Assembly (NCBI RefSeq): GCF_003325375.1
Contig: NZ_CP030864.1
Span: forward strand, 1 to 64,000
Direction: 5' to 3'
DNA length: 64,000 nt
DNA from: Streptomyces globosus
Lineage (GTDB): Bacteria; Actinomycetota; Actinomycetes; Streptomycetales; Streptomycetaceae
Position numbers and translations under genes: made by a program. How positions within the stretch are numbered: the stretch's first letter is position 1; the number at the start of each line of letters is the position of its first letter. The notes below the pieces were generated by a model, which ran no database searches, was not told the origin of the DNA, and saw nothing but the letters and a program-made list of their open reading frames with translations. Below are positions 48,201 to 60,200 of the stretch, one piece after another.

Positions 48201-51200
48201 GGCTCCGGCACGGCCTGCGGGGTGTCGGCCGGGTCGGGGTCGGCCAGGTCTGTCAGGTCGACCAGGGCCGTCGCGGCGCGGGCGGCTTCCGCGATCCGCC
48301 GGGCGGCGTCCGCGTCGCCGTCGTCCATGCGGACCACCGTGGCGGCGGGCCCGAAGGCCTTCTCGGCGAGGTTCTCGTTCCCGGCGCGGGCCAGGACCAC
48401 GATGTCCGCGGGCAGTTCGGCCGGGGCCAGCGGGGCGGCCTCCCACCGCTTGACCAGGAGCAGTGCGGGGTCCTGCGGGACGGTCGCGCCCGCGGTCGCG
48501 GCCGGTGCCGTGAGCCAGTGCCGTTCGCGGGCGAACGGGTAGGTCGGCATGGACGCCAGCGGCGGCCGGACGGTGCGCAGCGCGGTCCAGTCGATGTCGG
48601 CGCCGTCCTGCCAGAGCCGGGCGAGCCGGTCGAGCCGTCCCTCCCGGACCAGTCGGGCGAGGTACTCGGCTCCCTCGGGTTCGGACAGCCAGGCGTGGTC
48701 GGCGTCCGCGCCGGCGGGGGCCCGCTCGGCCGCGAGGAAGCCGGCCAGTTGTTCGCGCAGGTCTCGGGTGGAGCGGGCGACCACGGCGAGCCGGGCGGCC
48801 ATGGGGACGCGGGCGGACTGGGAGGTGTACGCGAGGGAGGCCAGCGACGCCCCGGCGTCCGTGCCCGTGCCCGTGTCTGCGTCTGCGTCCGCGTCCGCAT
48901 CCGCGTCCGCGTCCGCGTCCGCGTCGAGGAACTCCACCATCGCGGCGGCGTACCGGCGCAGGGCGGCTTCGTCCCTGCCCGAAAGGAGGAACACCTCCGG
49001 GGCGTCGTCCCGCGGCGGGGCCGGGGGCGCGCCGGCGGGCGCCTCTTCGAGGACGACGTGGGCGTTGACCCCGCCGAAGCCGAAGGAGCTGACGCCGGCG
49101 CGCAGCGGCAGCGGCGTGCCGTCGGCCGCCGCGGGTTCCCACGGGGCGGTCCGCCGTACGGGCCGGAACGGTGTGCCGGTGAGATCGATGCGCGGGTTGA
49201 GCGTGTTCAGGTGCAGGGTCTTCGGCAGCGTGCGGTGCCGCATCGCCAGCACCACCTTGATGACGCCGGCGATGCCCGCGGCGGGCTCCAGGTGTCCGAT
49301 GTTGCTCTTCACGGTGCCGATGCCGCAGGGCGTGGCGGGTCCGCCGGCCAGGGCCCGGTGGGCCCGGACGAGGCCGTCGATCTCCACCGGGTCGCCGAGG
49401 GCGGTTCCGGTGCCGTGGAGTTCGGTGTAGGAGACCGTTTCGACCGGTACCCCGGCGTCTTCGTACGCCTCGACCAGCAGGGCGGCCTGGGCCTCGGGGT
49501 TGGGTGCGGTCAGCGACGAGGCGTGCCCGCCGTGGCCGACCGCGCTTCCGCGGATCACCGCGTGGACCCGGTCGCCGTCGGCGAGGGCGCGGGAGAGCGG
49601 CTTGAGGACGAGGACGCCCACGCCCTCCCCCTTGACGTATCCGTCGGCCGCAGCGTCCAGCGCCTTGCACCGGCCGTCCGGGGAGAGCACCCCGAGCTGG
49701 TTCCCGGCCACCACGGTCTGCGGCGAGAGCACGAGGCTCACGCCGCCGGCGACGGCGAGTTCGCTCTCCCCGGCGCGCAGGGACCGGACGGCGCGGTGCA
49801 GTGCCACCAGGGAGCTGGAGCAGGCGGTGTCGATGCTCTCGCTCTCGCCCTTGAGGTCCAGCAGGTACGAGATGCGGTTGGCCAGGATGGTCCGCGCGAG
49901 CCCGGTGCCCGCGTGGGGGTTGACCTGCTCGCCGCGCAGCACCATCGACTCGTAGTCGTTGAACTGGACGCCGGCGAACACGCAGACGCGGCGGCCCGCG
50001 AGCCGGTCGGCCCGGCAGCCGGCGTCTTCGAGGGCGGTCCAGGTGTGTTCGAGGAACAGCCGGTGCTGCGGGTCCATGACCTCTGCCTCGGCGGGCGAGA
50101 TCTTGAAGAACCGTGCGTCGAACCGGTCGACGTCGCCCAGGAACCCGCCCCAGCGGGCGGTGCCGCCGAAGCGCCGGGACACCTCCTGCCAGTCCCAGCG
50201 GTCGGCCGGCGTCTCGGTGACGAGGTCGTCGCCGTCCCTGAGATGCCGCCAGAACCCCTCCAGGTCCGGCGAGCCCGGGAATCGTCCGGACATGCCGATG
50301 ACGGCGACGGCGTCGTCCCGGACGGGCCCGGTGGAAGGAGCGGCGGACGGAGCGGCGGACGGAACGGCGGGACTGACGGCGGTGGCCGCGGGTCCGGCCG
50401 ACGGCCGGAGGTGTTCCGCGAGAAGGTACCGGGCGAGACGCACGACGGTGTTCTCGGCGAACAGGGCCGTCGTCGGCACCGAGATGCCGTAGCGCTCCTC
50501 CAGGGCCGCGGAGAGGGACTGGAGCCCGAAGGAGTCCAGCCCGTACTCCCCGAAGCCGGCCTCCGGGTCGAGTGCCTTCGGCTCCAGGCCGACCAGTCGG
50601 GCGACGAGCTCCCGCAGCTGCCCGGTCAGCTCGCCCGCGGGTACGGGAGCGGAGGCGGCGGAAGGGCCCGCGGGAGCGGGCGCCGGGGCGGGCCGGCGGG
50701 TGTCGTTCCCGTGCTCCCGGATCCGCATCGCGGCGACCTGTCCGCGCATCCGCTCGGGCTCGCCGGGCAGGACGGCGACCTGGGGGCGTCCCAGCCTCAG
50801 GACGAGGTCGAGCAGCCGCTCCCCCTCTTCCGCCTCCAGGTAGCGGAAGCCGGTGTCGGCGAGGTAGCGGCGCTCGTCCTCGGCATCGACGTGCATGCCT
50901 CCGGCGCGCCACATGGGCCAGTCGACGGAGACCGTGTGCCCGCTGCGGCGGCCCGCGCGGCGCAGGGCCTCCCGCTCCTCGGCGAAGCCGTCGAGGTAGC
51001 GGGCACCGACGGCGTAGTCGACCAGTCCGTAGTCGCCGAGCTGCCCGGCCAGCGAGGAGTACAGGACGAACAGGTCCAGCGGTTCGTCACGGGTCGCCTC
51101 GTCGAGGACCCGGGTGCCCTCGAAGCGGGCCCGCAGGTGGGAGCGGAACTCCGCGAGGTCCTTGCCCGGGAGAGGAGTGCGCGAGGCGGTCGCCGCCAGG

Positions 51201-54200
51201 TGGAACACCCCGTGCAGGGCACCCCACTTCTCCTTGACATCCGCCACGACGCGGGCCATGGCCGCCTCGTCCTCCACGGACGCCTGGTAGTAGGCGACCT
51301 CACCGAGAGCACGCAGGCCGGCGAGCTGCCCGGCCCGGTCCGCGGCCGGCGAGCGGCCGGTGAGCGCCACTCGGGCGCCGCGTGCCAGCAGGGTGCGGGC
51401 GAGCAGCAGTCCGAGGCCGCCCGCGCCGCCGGTCACCAGGTGGACGGTGCCCGGACGCAGCGGGGACGGGGTGACGGGGCTCGGGTCGGCCTCGGTGAGC
51501 ACGCGTACGGTACGGCCGTCCGCGGAGAGCCGGACCGCAGCCGAGGAGAGCCGCTCGGCGGCCGCCTCGGCGAGCAGGGCGGCCGGTTCGACCCGGCCGG
51601 CGACACGTACGACACCGAAGGCGGTACCGGGCAGCGCGGCGCGCAGCGAGGCGTCGAACCCTCCCCAGGCCTCCGCCATCGCGCCCTCGGGCACCAGGAC
51701 CTGGATCCGCGCGGCGGCCCGGGAGGCCGCCATGGCGCGTACGAGCAGGAAGACCGACTCCAGCCCCAACTCGGGGCGTTCGGGGTGGAGCAGGGGCCAC
51801 TGGTGCACGATGCGGTCCGCTCCGGCCGCGAGCAGCCGGGCGTAGTCCTCGGCTTCGCCGGGACGGATCGTGACGGTGGTGCCCTCGTCGGCGTACGCCG
51901 ATCCGGCGCGTACGGTCACGGCGCCGGGGACCGGCAGGTCGCCGAAGACCAGCACCCGGCCGGTGTGGGGGGTGGCGGGCGGTACGGGTTCGGCCACCCA
52001 TGCGGCCGTGAACAGGCTGACGGGTGCCGGGCCGGCGGGGCCGTCGGCATCCTGGGAGCCGGAGGTCGGGGCGGCGGCCCCGCTGCCGCCCGCCGGGTCC
52101 GGTGCCGGGACGGCCTCGGCGGCCGGCGCCGCCGCGGCTCCGTCGGTGAACCAGTGCCGGTCGGCGGCGAAGGGGTACGGCGGCAGCGGGCGCAGCTTCG
52201 GCAGCCGCTCCCACCGGCCGGACCAGTCGACCGTCGCGCCCCGCACCCATGCCGCGGCGGTCTCCTCGTCGCCCCTCCCGTCGAACGGGGCGCGGTCGGC
52301 GTGCCGTTCCACGTGCCCCTGGTGGATTCCGGCGGGGTCTCCGGCGAGGTAGCGGCGCAGGACGGCCACCGCGTGCTCTCCCGAGTCGGCGACGAACGCC
52401 AGGCGTTCGGCGTGTTCCGTGCGGCCGCACTGAAGGGTGCGGGCGGTGCCGTCGAGGTCGTGCTGCCAGGTTTCCCGGGCGTCGACGAGGGAGCGGGCGG
52501 CTGCCCGCAGCCGCTCCGGGTCGCGGGCGGAGAGGACGAACACCGCCGGGCGGCCGGAGGGCGCCGGCTCGTCGGCCGGGTACTCCTCCAGCACGACATG
52601 GGCGTTGACCCCGCCGTAGCCGAAGGAGCTGACCCCGGCGCGGCGCGGGACACCGGGGGCCGCGGGCTTCCAGTCGCGTGCCTCGACCGCGATCTCGCAG
52701 GCCGTGCCCTCCAGAGCCAGGTGCGGGTTGCGTTCCGGGCCGTGCGGGTCCCCGGTGATCCGTCCGTGCCGCAGCGACAGCAGGACGCGCAGCACGGCGG
52801 CGATTCCCGCCGCCGGCTCCAGGTGGCCGATGGTGTTCTTCAGGGCACCCAGGGCGCAGTGCGGGGCGGCCGGGGCGGGATGGCCCCAGTCCCGGTAGAG
52901 CTCGGCGAAGGCCTGGCGCAGGCCGTTGGTCTCGGCGGGGTCGCCGATGACGGTGCCGGTGCCGTGCGTCTCGATATACCCGATGGTCGCCGGGTCCACG
53001 CCCGCCTCGCGGTGGGCCTTCACGATCACCTCGGCCTGGGCGCGCGGGTTGGGCGCGGTCAGCGAGTTGGAGCGGCCGCCGTGGTTGACGGCGGTGCCGC
53101 GCAGGACGGCGAGCACGGGGTTGCCGTCGGCGAGGGCGCGGCTGAGGCGCTTGAGCACCACGGCTCCGACGCCCTCGCCGCGCACGTATCCCTTGGCGTC
53201 CTTGTCGAAGGCCCGGCCCACGCCGTCGGGGCTGAGCATGCCGGCCCGTTCGAGGGAGGCGAAGGTGACCGGGGACAGCATGAGGCTGACGCCCCCTGCG
53301 ATGACCGTGTCGCAGTGGCCGAGCCGCAGGGCCTCCGCTGCTCGGTGGAGGGCCACGAGCGAGCTGGAGCAGGCGGTGTCCACGGGTTCGCTGGGGCCGC
53401 GCAGGTCGAGGTGGTACGAGATGCGGTTGGCCAGCATGGAGGGGGTGAGGCCGGTCGAGGAGTAGGCGTCGGCGGCCGCGCCCGAGCGCTGCACGAGTTC
53501 GGCGTACTCGGACGAGCCGGCGCCGACGAACAGGCCGGTGTTGCTGCCGGCCAGGCGGGCCGGGTCGATGCCGGCGTCCTCCAGCGCCGACCACACCGTA
53601 CGCAGCAGCAGCCGCTGCCGGGGGTCCATCCAGCGGGCCTCTCGGGGCGAGATGCCGAAGAACAGCGGGTCGAAGCGGTCGATGTCCGGTATGAAGCCTC
53701 CCCGGGTTATCCGGGTCCGGTCGGGGTGCAGGGCGGGGTCCCCGTAGTGGGCGACGGCGTCCCAGCGGTCGGCGGGGACGTCGCTGAAGAGGTCGCCGCC
53801 CTTCTGGAGGGCCGCCCAGAACTCGTCGAGGTTCCGTGCGCCTGGCAGGGTGCCGGCCATGCCGACGATGACGACGGGATCGTCCCGGCCCGGCACGTCC
53901 TGCGCGGCGGGTCCGGCCCGCAGGGGCGCGACGGCGTCCGGGTGCTGCTCCTCCAGCCAGGCGGCGAGCGCGGCGGGGGTCGGGGTGGCGAGCAGTTGGT
54001 CGGGGCCGACGGGCACACCGAAGGCGGTGGAGGCCTCGTCGGCGAGCCGGAGGAGCCCGAGGGAGTCCAGGCCGTGGTCGTGGAAGGACTCCGCCGGGTC
54101 GAGGTCGGCGGGAGCGTATCCGGTGACCGTGCCCAGCAGGGCCAGGACGGCGTCCCGGAGGCGAGCGCCCCGGGTGGCGGCGTCCGCTGCCCCCGGGGCG

Positions 54201-57200
54201 GCGGGGGCGGCGGGGGCGGCCGAGGTGACGGCATCGATCCAGCAGCGGGTGCGCGCGAAGGGGTATCCGGGCAGGGACAGCACGGGTACCGTGCCGACGC
54301 GGCCGGCCTCCCAGTCGATGGCCTCTCCGGCGGCCCAGCGGCGGGCCGTGTCGTGCGGGTCCGCGGCGGAAGGCGCGGACGGGGCCCCCGGCTCGGCGGT
54401 CACGACGCCGGTGTGACCCGCCGGCCGTCCGGCGAGGAACGCGTCGAGGGCCTCGGTGAGTTCCTCCGCGGACCGTGCGACGACGGCGAACCGGTGGGCC
54501 ATGGCCTCCCGGCCGGTCTGCAGGGTGCGGGCGAACCGGAGCAGGTCGACGCCGCCGCCGCCCGCGACGCGTCCCGCGAGGTCGCGCAGGGTGGTGCCGC
54601 CGTGCACGGAGCCCGCCGCGACCGCGTCGCCGAGGCCGATCAGCCGCACCATCGTGGCCGGCTCCAGGCCCAGTTCGTCGAGCGGTTCGTCGACCGCCGT
54701 GACGGGGACGTCGGCAGCGGCGGCGATGTCGCGGGGGTCGGCGCCGGTGCCCTGCGAGCCGAGCCATGCCCGCATGCCCGCGACGACGCGGCGCAGGCCC
54801 TCCGCGTCCCGGGCGGAGAACGGGAAGACGTCCGGGCCCGCGGGGGTGTCGGGCCGCGGCTCCGGCGTCCGGTACTCCTCGACCACGAGGTGGGCGTTGG
54901 AGCCGCCCGCGCCGAATGCGCTGACGCCCGCGCGCAGGGGTTCGGGGCTCTTCCAGGGAGCGAGTTCGCGCTGCACCCGGAAGGGCACCCCGTCCCAGTC
55001 GACAGCCGGGTTGAGTGCGTCCGCGTGCAGGGAGGGCGCCAGTTCACGGGCCTTCATCTGGAGCAGGACCTTCGTGAGCGCCGCGATGCCCGCGGCCGAC
55101 TCCAGGTGGCCGAGGTTGGACTTCACCGAGCCGAGCGCGACCGAACCGGCCGGCAGGCCGCCGAAGGCCCGTACGAGGCCGGCGATCTCGGCCGGGTCGC
55201 CCAGCCGGGTCCCGGTGCCGTGCGCCTCGACGTACGAGATCCCGTCGGCCGGCACTCCGGCCGTGCGCAGCGCCTGGGTGATGACCTCGCCCTGGGCGCC
55301 GGGGCTGGGCACGGCGAACCCGCCGGTCTTGCCGCCGTGGTTGACGGAGCTGCCGAGGATCACGCCGAGGATGCGGTCCCCGTCGCGCTCGGCCGCCGCC
55401 AGCGGCTTGAGCAGGACGGCGCCGACGCCCTCGCCGGGCACCATGCCGTCGCCGTCCGCCGCGAAGCTGCGGCACCGCCCGCTCTCGCCGGTGAACCCGC
55501 CGGCCGCGAGCTGGCGGTACTTGCGCGGGTGGGGGGCGAGGTTGACGCCGCCGGCGAGCGCGTAGTCCGCCTGTCCTGCGGCCAGGGCCTCGCAGGCGAG
55601 GTGGATGGCGGTGAGCGAGGAGGAGCACATCGTGTCGACGGCCAGGCTCGGCCCCTGGAAGTCGAGGAAGTAGGAGACGCGGTTGGCGATGGACGCGTAG
55701 CCCATGCCGCCGGCGAGGCCCCGTTCGTCCTCGAACAGCTGGTAGTGCCCGTACATCACGCCCACGTACACGCCGACGCGGCTGCCCCGCAGGCGGGTCC
55801 GGGTGTATCCGGCGTCCTCCACGGCGTGCCAGGAGGCCTGGAGGAACAGGCGCTCCTGGGGGTCGGTCAGCTCGGCCTCCCGCAGGGACATCTGGAAGAA
55901 GCGCGGGTCGAACTCGTCGATCCCGTCCAGGAAGCCGCCCCAGCGGCTCACGGGACGGCCGTCCGCTGTGTCCGCGGCCTGACGGTCCCAGCGGTCGGCG
56001 GGCACCTGGCGCACGCAGTCCCGGCCGGTCCGCAGGTTCTCCCAGAAGGTGTCGAGGTCCTCGGCCAGGGGGTAGCGGCCGGAGACGCCGACGATCGCGA
56101 TGCGCCGGTCGGCGGCCGGCGCGGGCTGCGCCGGAGGGGCGGCCGGGCGCACCCCGGCGGCGGGCCGGGATGCGGCCGGGGCGGCGGCCGGTGCAGGTGC
56201 GGGCTCGGCGGCGGGTTCCCCGGTGGACTCGGCGGCGGGCTCGGGGAGGAGCGCGCGCACCCGGTCGGAGTGCCGCTCGACGAGGTACTCGGCGACCTCG
56301 CGGATGGTCGGGTACTCGAACAGCAGGGACACGGGCAGCTCTCCCATGCCCTCGGCGAGGACGTCCACGATGAGGGGCACCGTCAGCGAGTCGACGCCGA
56401 AGTTCTCGTACGTCTCATCGAGCCAGAGCCGCTCCCGCGGCACCTGGAGGATCTGCGCGAAAGCGTCCTTGACGTACTCCTGCGCGGCGTCCAGCAGCCC
56501 GCCGCCCTCCGTGCCGGACGGCTCCGCCGAGGGGAGCGGGGGCGCCGCTGAGCGCGCCGTCGCGGCGGGCGCCGCGACGCCGGGCGGGGTGCGGCCCGGT
56601 GCCGTCTCCGCGACCACCACGTGCTGGCTCAGCCCCTCGTCGGCCGGCACGGCCCGGCTGCGGGCGAAACCGGCCAGGGCGAGGGCCCTGCGCCATCCGG
56701 GTGCCGACAGCAGCGGTGAGCCGGGCAGCCGCAGTGCGGCGTCCTCGTGCAGCCACCAGCCGTCGAGCAGGCCGAACGTGAGGGTGGCGGTGAGGACGTT
56801 GCTGCTGGCCTCGTTGAGGACCAGTCGGCCGCCCGGCTTGAGCAGCCGGGCCACGGCGCGCAGGGTGGCGAGCAGGTCGGCGGTCGCGTGCAGCACGTTG
56901 GCCGCGACGACGAGGTCGGCGCTGCCCGGGGTGAAGCCCTGGGGCTCGGGGTCCTCGGAGATGTCGAGCCGCTGGAAGCGGACGTACGGGTGCTCCTCGG
57001 CGAACCGCTGCTTCCCGTGCCGCAGGAAGGCCTGGGAGATGTCCGTGTAGACGTACGCCACCTCCGTGCCGGACGCGGCGAGGGCGGGCAGAACACTCGC
57101 GGTGGTGCCGCCGGTGCCGGCACCGACCTCGATGACGGTGAGCGGGCCCTCGTGGCGGGACAGCAGGTCCTGGACGGCGCCGACGACGAGTTCGTTGGCG

Positions 57201-60200
57201 CGGTCGACGACGGGGCTGCCCCGGTAGGCGCCCTCGACGAGGGCGCTGGAGCCGCCCGGGAACATCACGTCGGTGGCGCGGACGGTGCCGCGCAGCACCC
57301 CGAAGAGGTTCTGCATGCAGGGGCGCAGCAACCGGTCGAAGCGGCCCAGCGCGGGCTCGCGCCGGCACAGCTCGACCAGGTCCGCCTCGGGGTCCCCGGC
57401 AGGCTCGCGCCCGGCGGGGACGAGTGCTCCTGCCCGGTCGTCGAGGAAGCCGGCCCCGGTCAGCTGGCGCAGGAGCTCGGTGAAGAGCCGGCGCCGCGCG
57501 GGGACGACGGCCAGCCGTTCGGCGAGGGCGTCGGGCTGCCAGGCCTCGGCGCCGTCGGGGAAGACCCCTTCTCGGCGGAAGAGCATCCACAGCCACGTGC
57601 ACATGATCTCGGTCAGGCGGGCGTCGGCGGCCTCGGTGAGGAGCGGGGCGACCGGCGGCAGCTCGGCCAGCGCCGGTACCAGGGCCGTGTCGTCGGGCGG
57701 CGTCGCCGGGTCGGGCGGCGTTCCGGTGCCGGACAGCGTGGTCTGCGGGCCGGACGGCCGGACGGCCGTTCCGCGCGGCCGGGCGCCGACCGCGGCGAGT
57801 GCGGCCGCATCGGCCTTGACCGCGACGACCTGGCGGTCGTCGCGTCCGAGCACGGCGTGCACGGCGGCCATTCCCTCCTCGGGGGTGATCGAGTGGATTC
57901 CCGTGGCGGCGAGCCGCTCGCGGTAGCGCTCGTCGGCGACGATGCCGACGGTCCCCCAGTAGCCCCAGTTGATGACGGCCACGCGGGCGGGGAGCATCCA
58001 GTCGAGGTGGTGGGCGAAGGAGTCCTCGAAGGTGGATCCGGCCGCGTAGTTGCTCTGCCCGGCGCTGCCGGAGAGGGCGACGGCCGAGGAGAAGAACAGG
58101 ACGAAGTCCAGGCCTGCCGCGTCGCGCAGGGCGGCGTGCAGGGCGACCGAGGTGTGCGCCTTGGCGGCGAGGACGGAGCGGAAGGTGTCCTCGGTCATCG
58201 TGGCGACTGTCTGGTCGCGCAGGACGATCGTGGCGTGGAAGACGCCGTGCAGGGCTCCGTGGGTGCTCCGGGCCCACTCGACGGCGTCCCGCAGCGCGGC
58301 GGGGTCGGTCGCGTCGGCCCTGCGGTAGGAGACGAGGGCGCCGTCGGGGTCGATGCTGCGCAGGCGGGCGCGGCGCTCGGCGTCGAGTTCGCCGCGGCCG
58401 AGGAGGACGACCTTCGCCCGGTAGCTCCGCACGAGCCAGGCGGTGAGTTCCAGGCCGATGCCGCCGGCCCCGCCGAGGACGAGGTAGGTGCCGTCCCGCC
58501 GGATCCGCTCCTGCGGCGGCGTGGCGGCGACCGGGACGAGCAGCCGGTGGTGCAGCACACCGCGGCGCAGGGCGTAGGGGCCGCCTGCGGGGGCGTCGAG
58601 CACGTCGGCGGAGGGCGCGTCGGCGGAGGAGCGGTCGACGACGGTCACCTGCCAGCGGGGGTGCTCCTGGGCCAGCGACAGGGCCAGTCCGTGCAGGCCG
58701 GCGGCGTACGGGTTGGCCACGGGCTCGTCCGCCGTGCTCAGGGCGTCCTCGGTGACGACGGTGAGGCGGACGGCCGAGCGGGTCCGCTGGAGGACCTTGG
58801 CAAGCCGGAACAGGGCGAGGACACCGCGTTCCTGGGCTGCTTCGAGCGCCGCGGTGTCGGCTGTCCCGCCCGTGGTACGGGGGGCGAGCAGGATGACGTG
58901 GTCGGGGCGTCCGGTGGCAGTGGCGGCGCCCTCCGGGCCGAATGCGGCGACGGTGCCGCCGAGACGGGTGCGCAGGGCCGCCGCGAGCGGCGCCGACTCC
59001 GGTCCGTGCACCAGCCAGGTGGTGGCTGCGTCGGGGAGCGGCTGCGGGGACCGGCCGGGCAGCTCGGTCCAGCGCGGTACGAACATCAGGTCGTCCGCGG
59101 CGGCGGCCGCCTCGGCGGAGACGGCCGTCCCGGTGGCGGCCCGCCGGGCCGGGGCGACACCGGGCGCGGGGCGCAGCGACAGGTCGTGCAGTCGCACGTG
59201 GACGTTCCCCTCGGAGTCGGTCAGGACGAGGTCGTAGCGGTCGGTGCCGACGGTGCGGACGTGGGCGTACCCGAGGTCCGTCACCGGGGCGTGGATCTCG
59301 GCCGCGGTGAGGGCGTACGGCACCATCGCGGGGCCGCTGTCCCGGTCCCGGAGGACGGCGAATGCGTGCAGGGCGCCGTCGACCGCCGAGGGGTGGAGGG
59401 CGGAGCCGGCGAAGCGGGCGGCTTCGGCCGGGATCCGCAGGCGTACGAGCGCCTCGCCGTCGCCCGCCGCGATCCATTCGACGGCCCGCAGGGCGGGGCC
59501 GTAGAACAGCCCCGCCGCGGCGAGGTCGTCGTAGAGGGACCCGCCGTCGTGGCGGCTGCCGAGGCGGGCCCGTACGGCGTCGATGTCCAGGCTCGCCCCG
59601 GCGGGCTCGGACAGGGGCCCCACCTGTCCCTCCGCGAGGAGTTCGCCGGCGTCGTCGCGCAGGTCGAAGCGGGTACCGGTGTCGCCGCGGCGCAGCCGTG
59701 TCCGTGCCGTGCGCTCGGCTCCGGCCACGACGAACGGCCGCAGCCAGCGGACGTTGGACAGCCGCAGCCGCTGCCCCGCGCCGGCCTCCTCGGCGGCGGC
59801 GCGTGCCATCTCCAGGACGGCGGCCGCGGGCAGCAGGCGGGTCTCGCCGAGCCGGTGGCCTCCGATATACGGGTGCTCGGGCGCGAACGCGGTCCGGTAC
59901 GTGAGGCCGTCCAGGCTCCCGGCCGGGTCGACCGTGTCGAGCAGGGGGTGCACCGTATCCGCCGCGGTGCGCCCGGCGGCCGGCGCGGGCGGCGTCCAGA
60001 TGGCGTCGGTGAGCCAGCAGCGGAGCTCCTCGAAGGGGTAGCCCGGCAGCGGCACCCGGCGGCCGCTGCTCTCCGGCCACGCGACGCGGGCTCCGGCGGC
60101 CCAGGCGGCGCCGATCGACGCCGGGTCGGTGCCGGTGGGGGCGGCGGCGCGGGCGGCGCGGCCGCGGGCGCTGCCGGTCCACACTCCTGACGGGTCCTCC

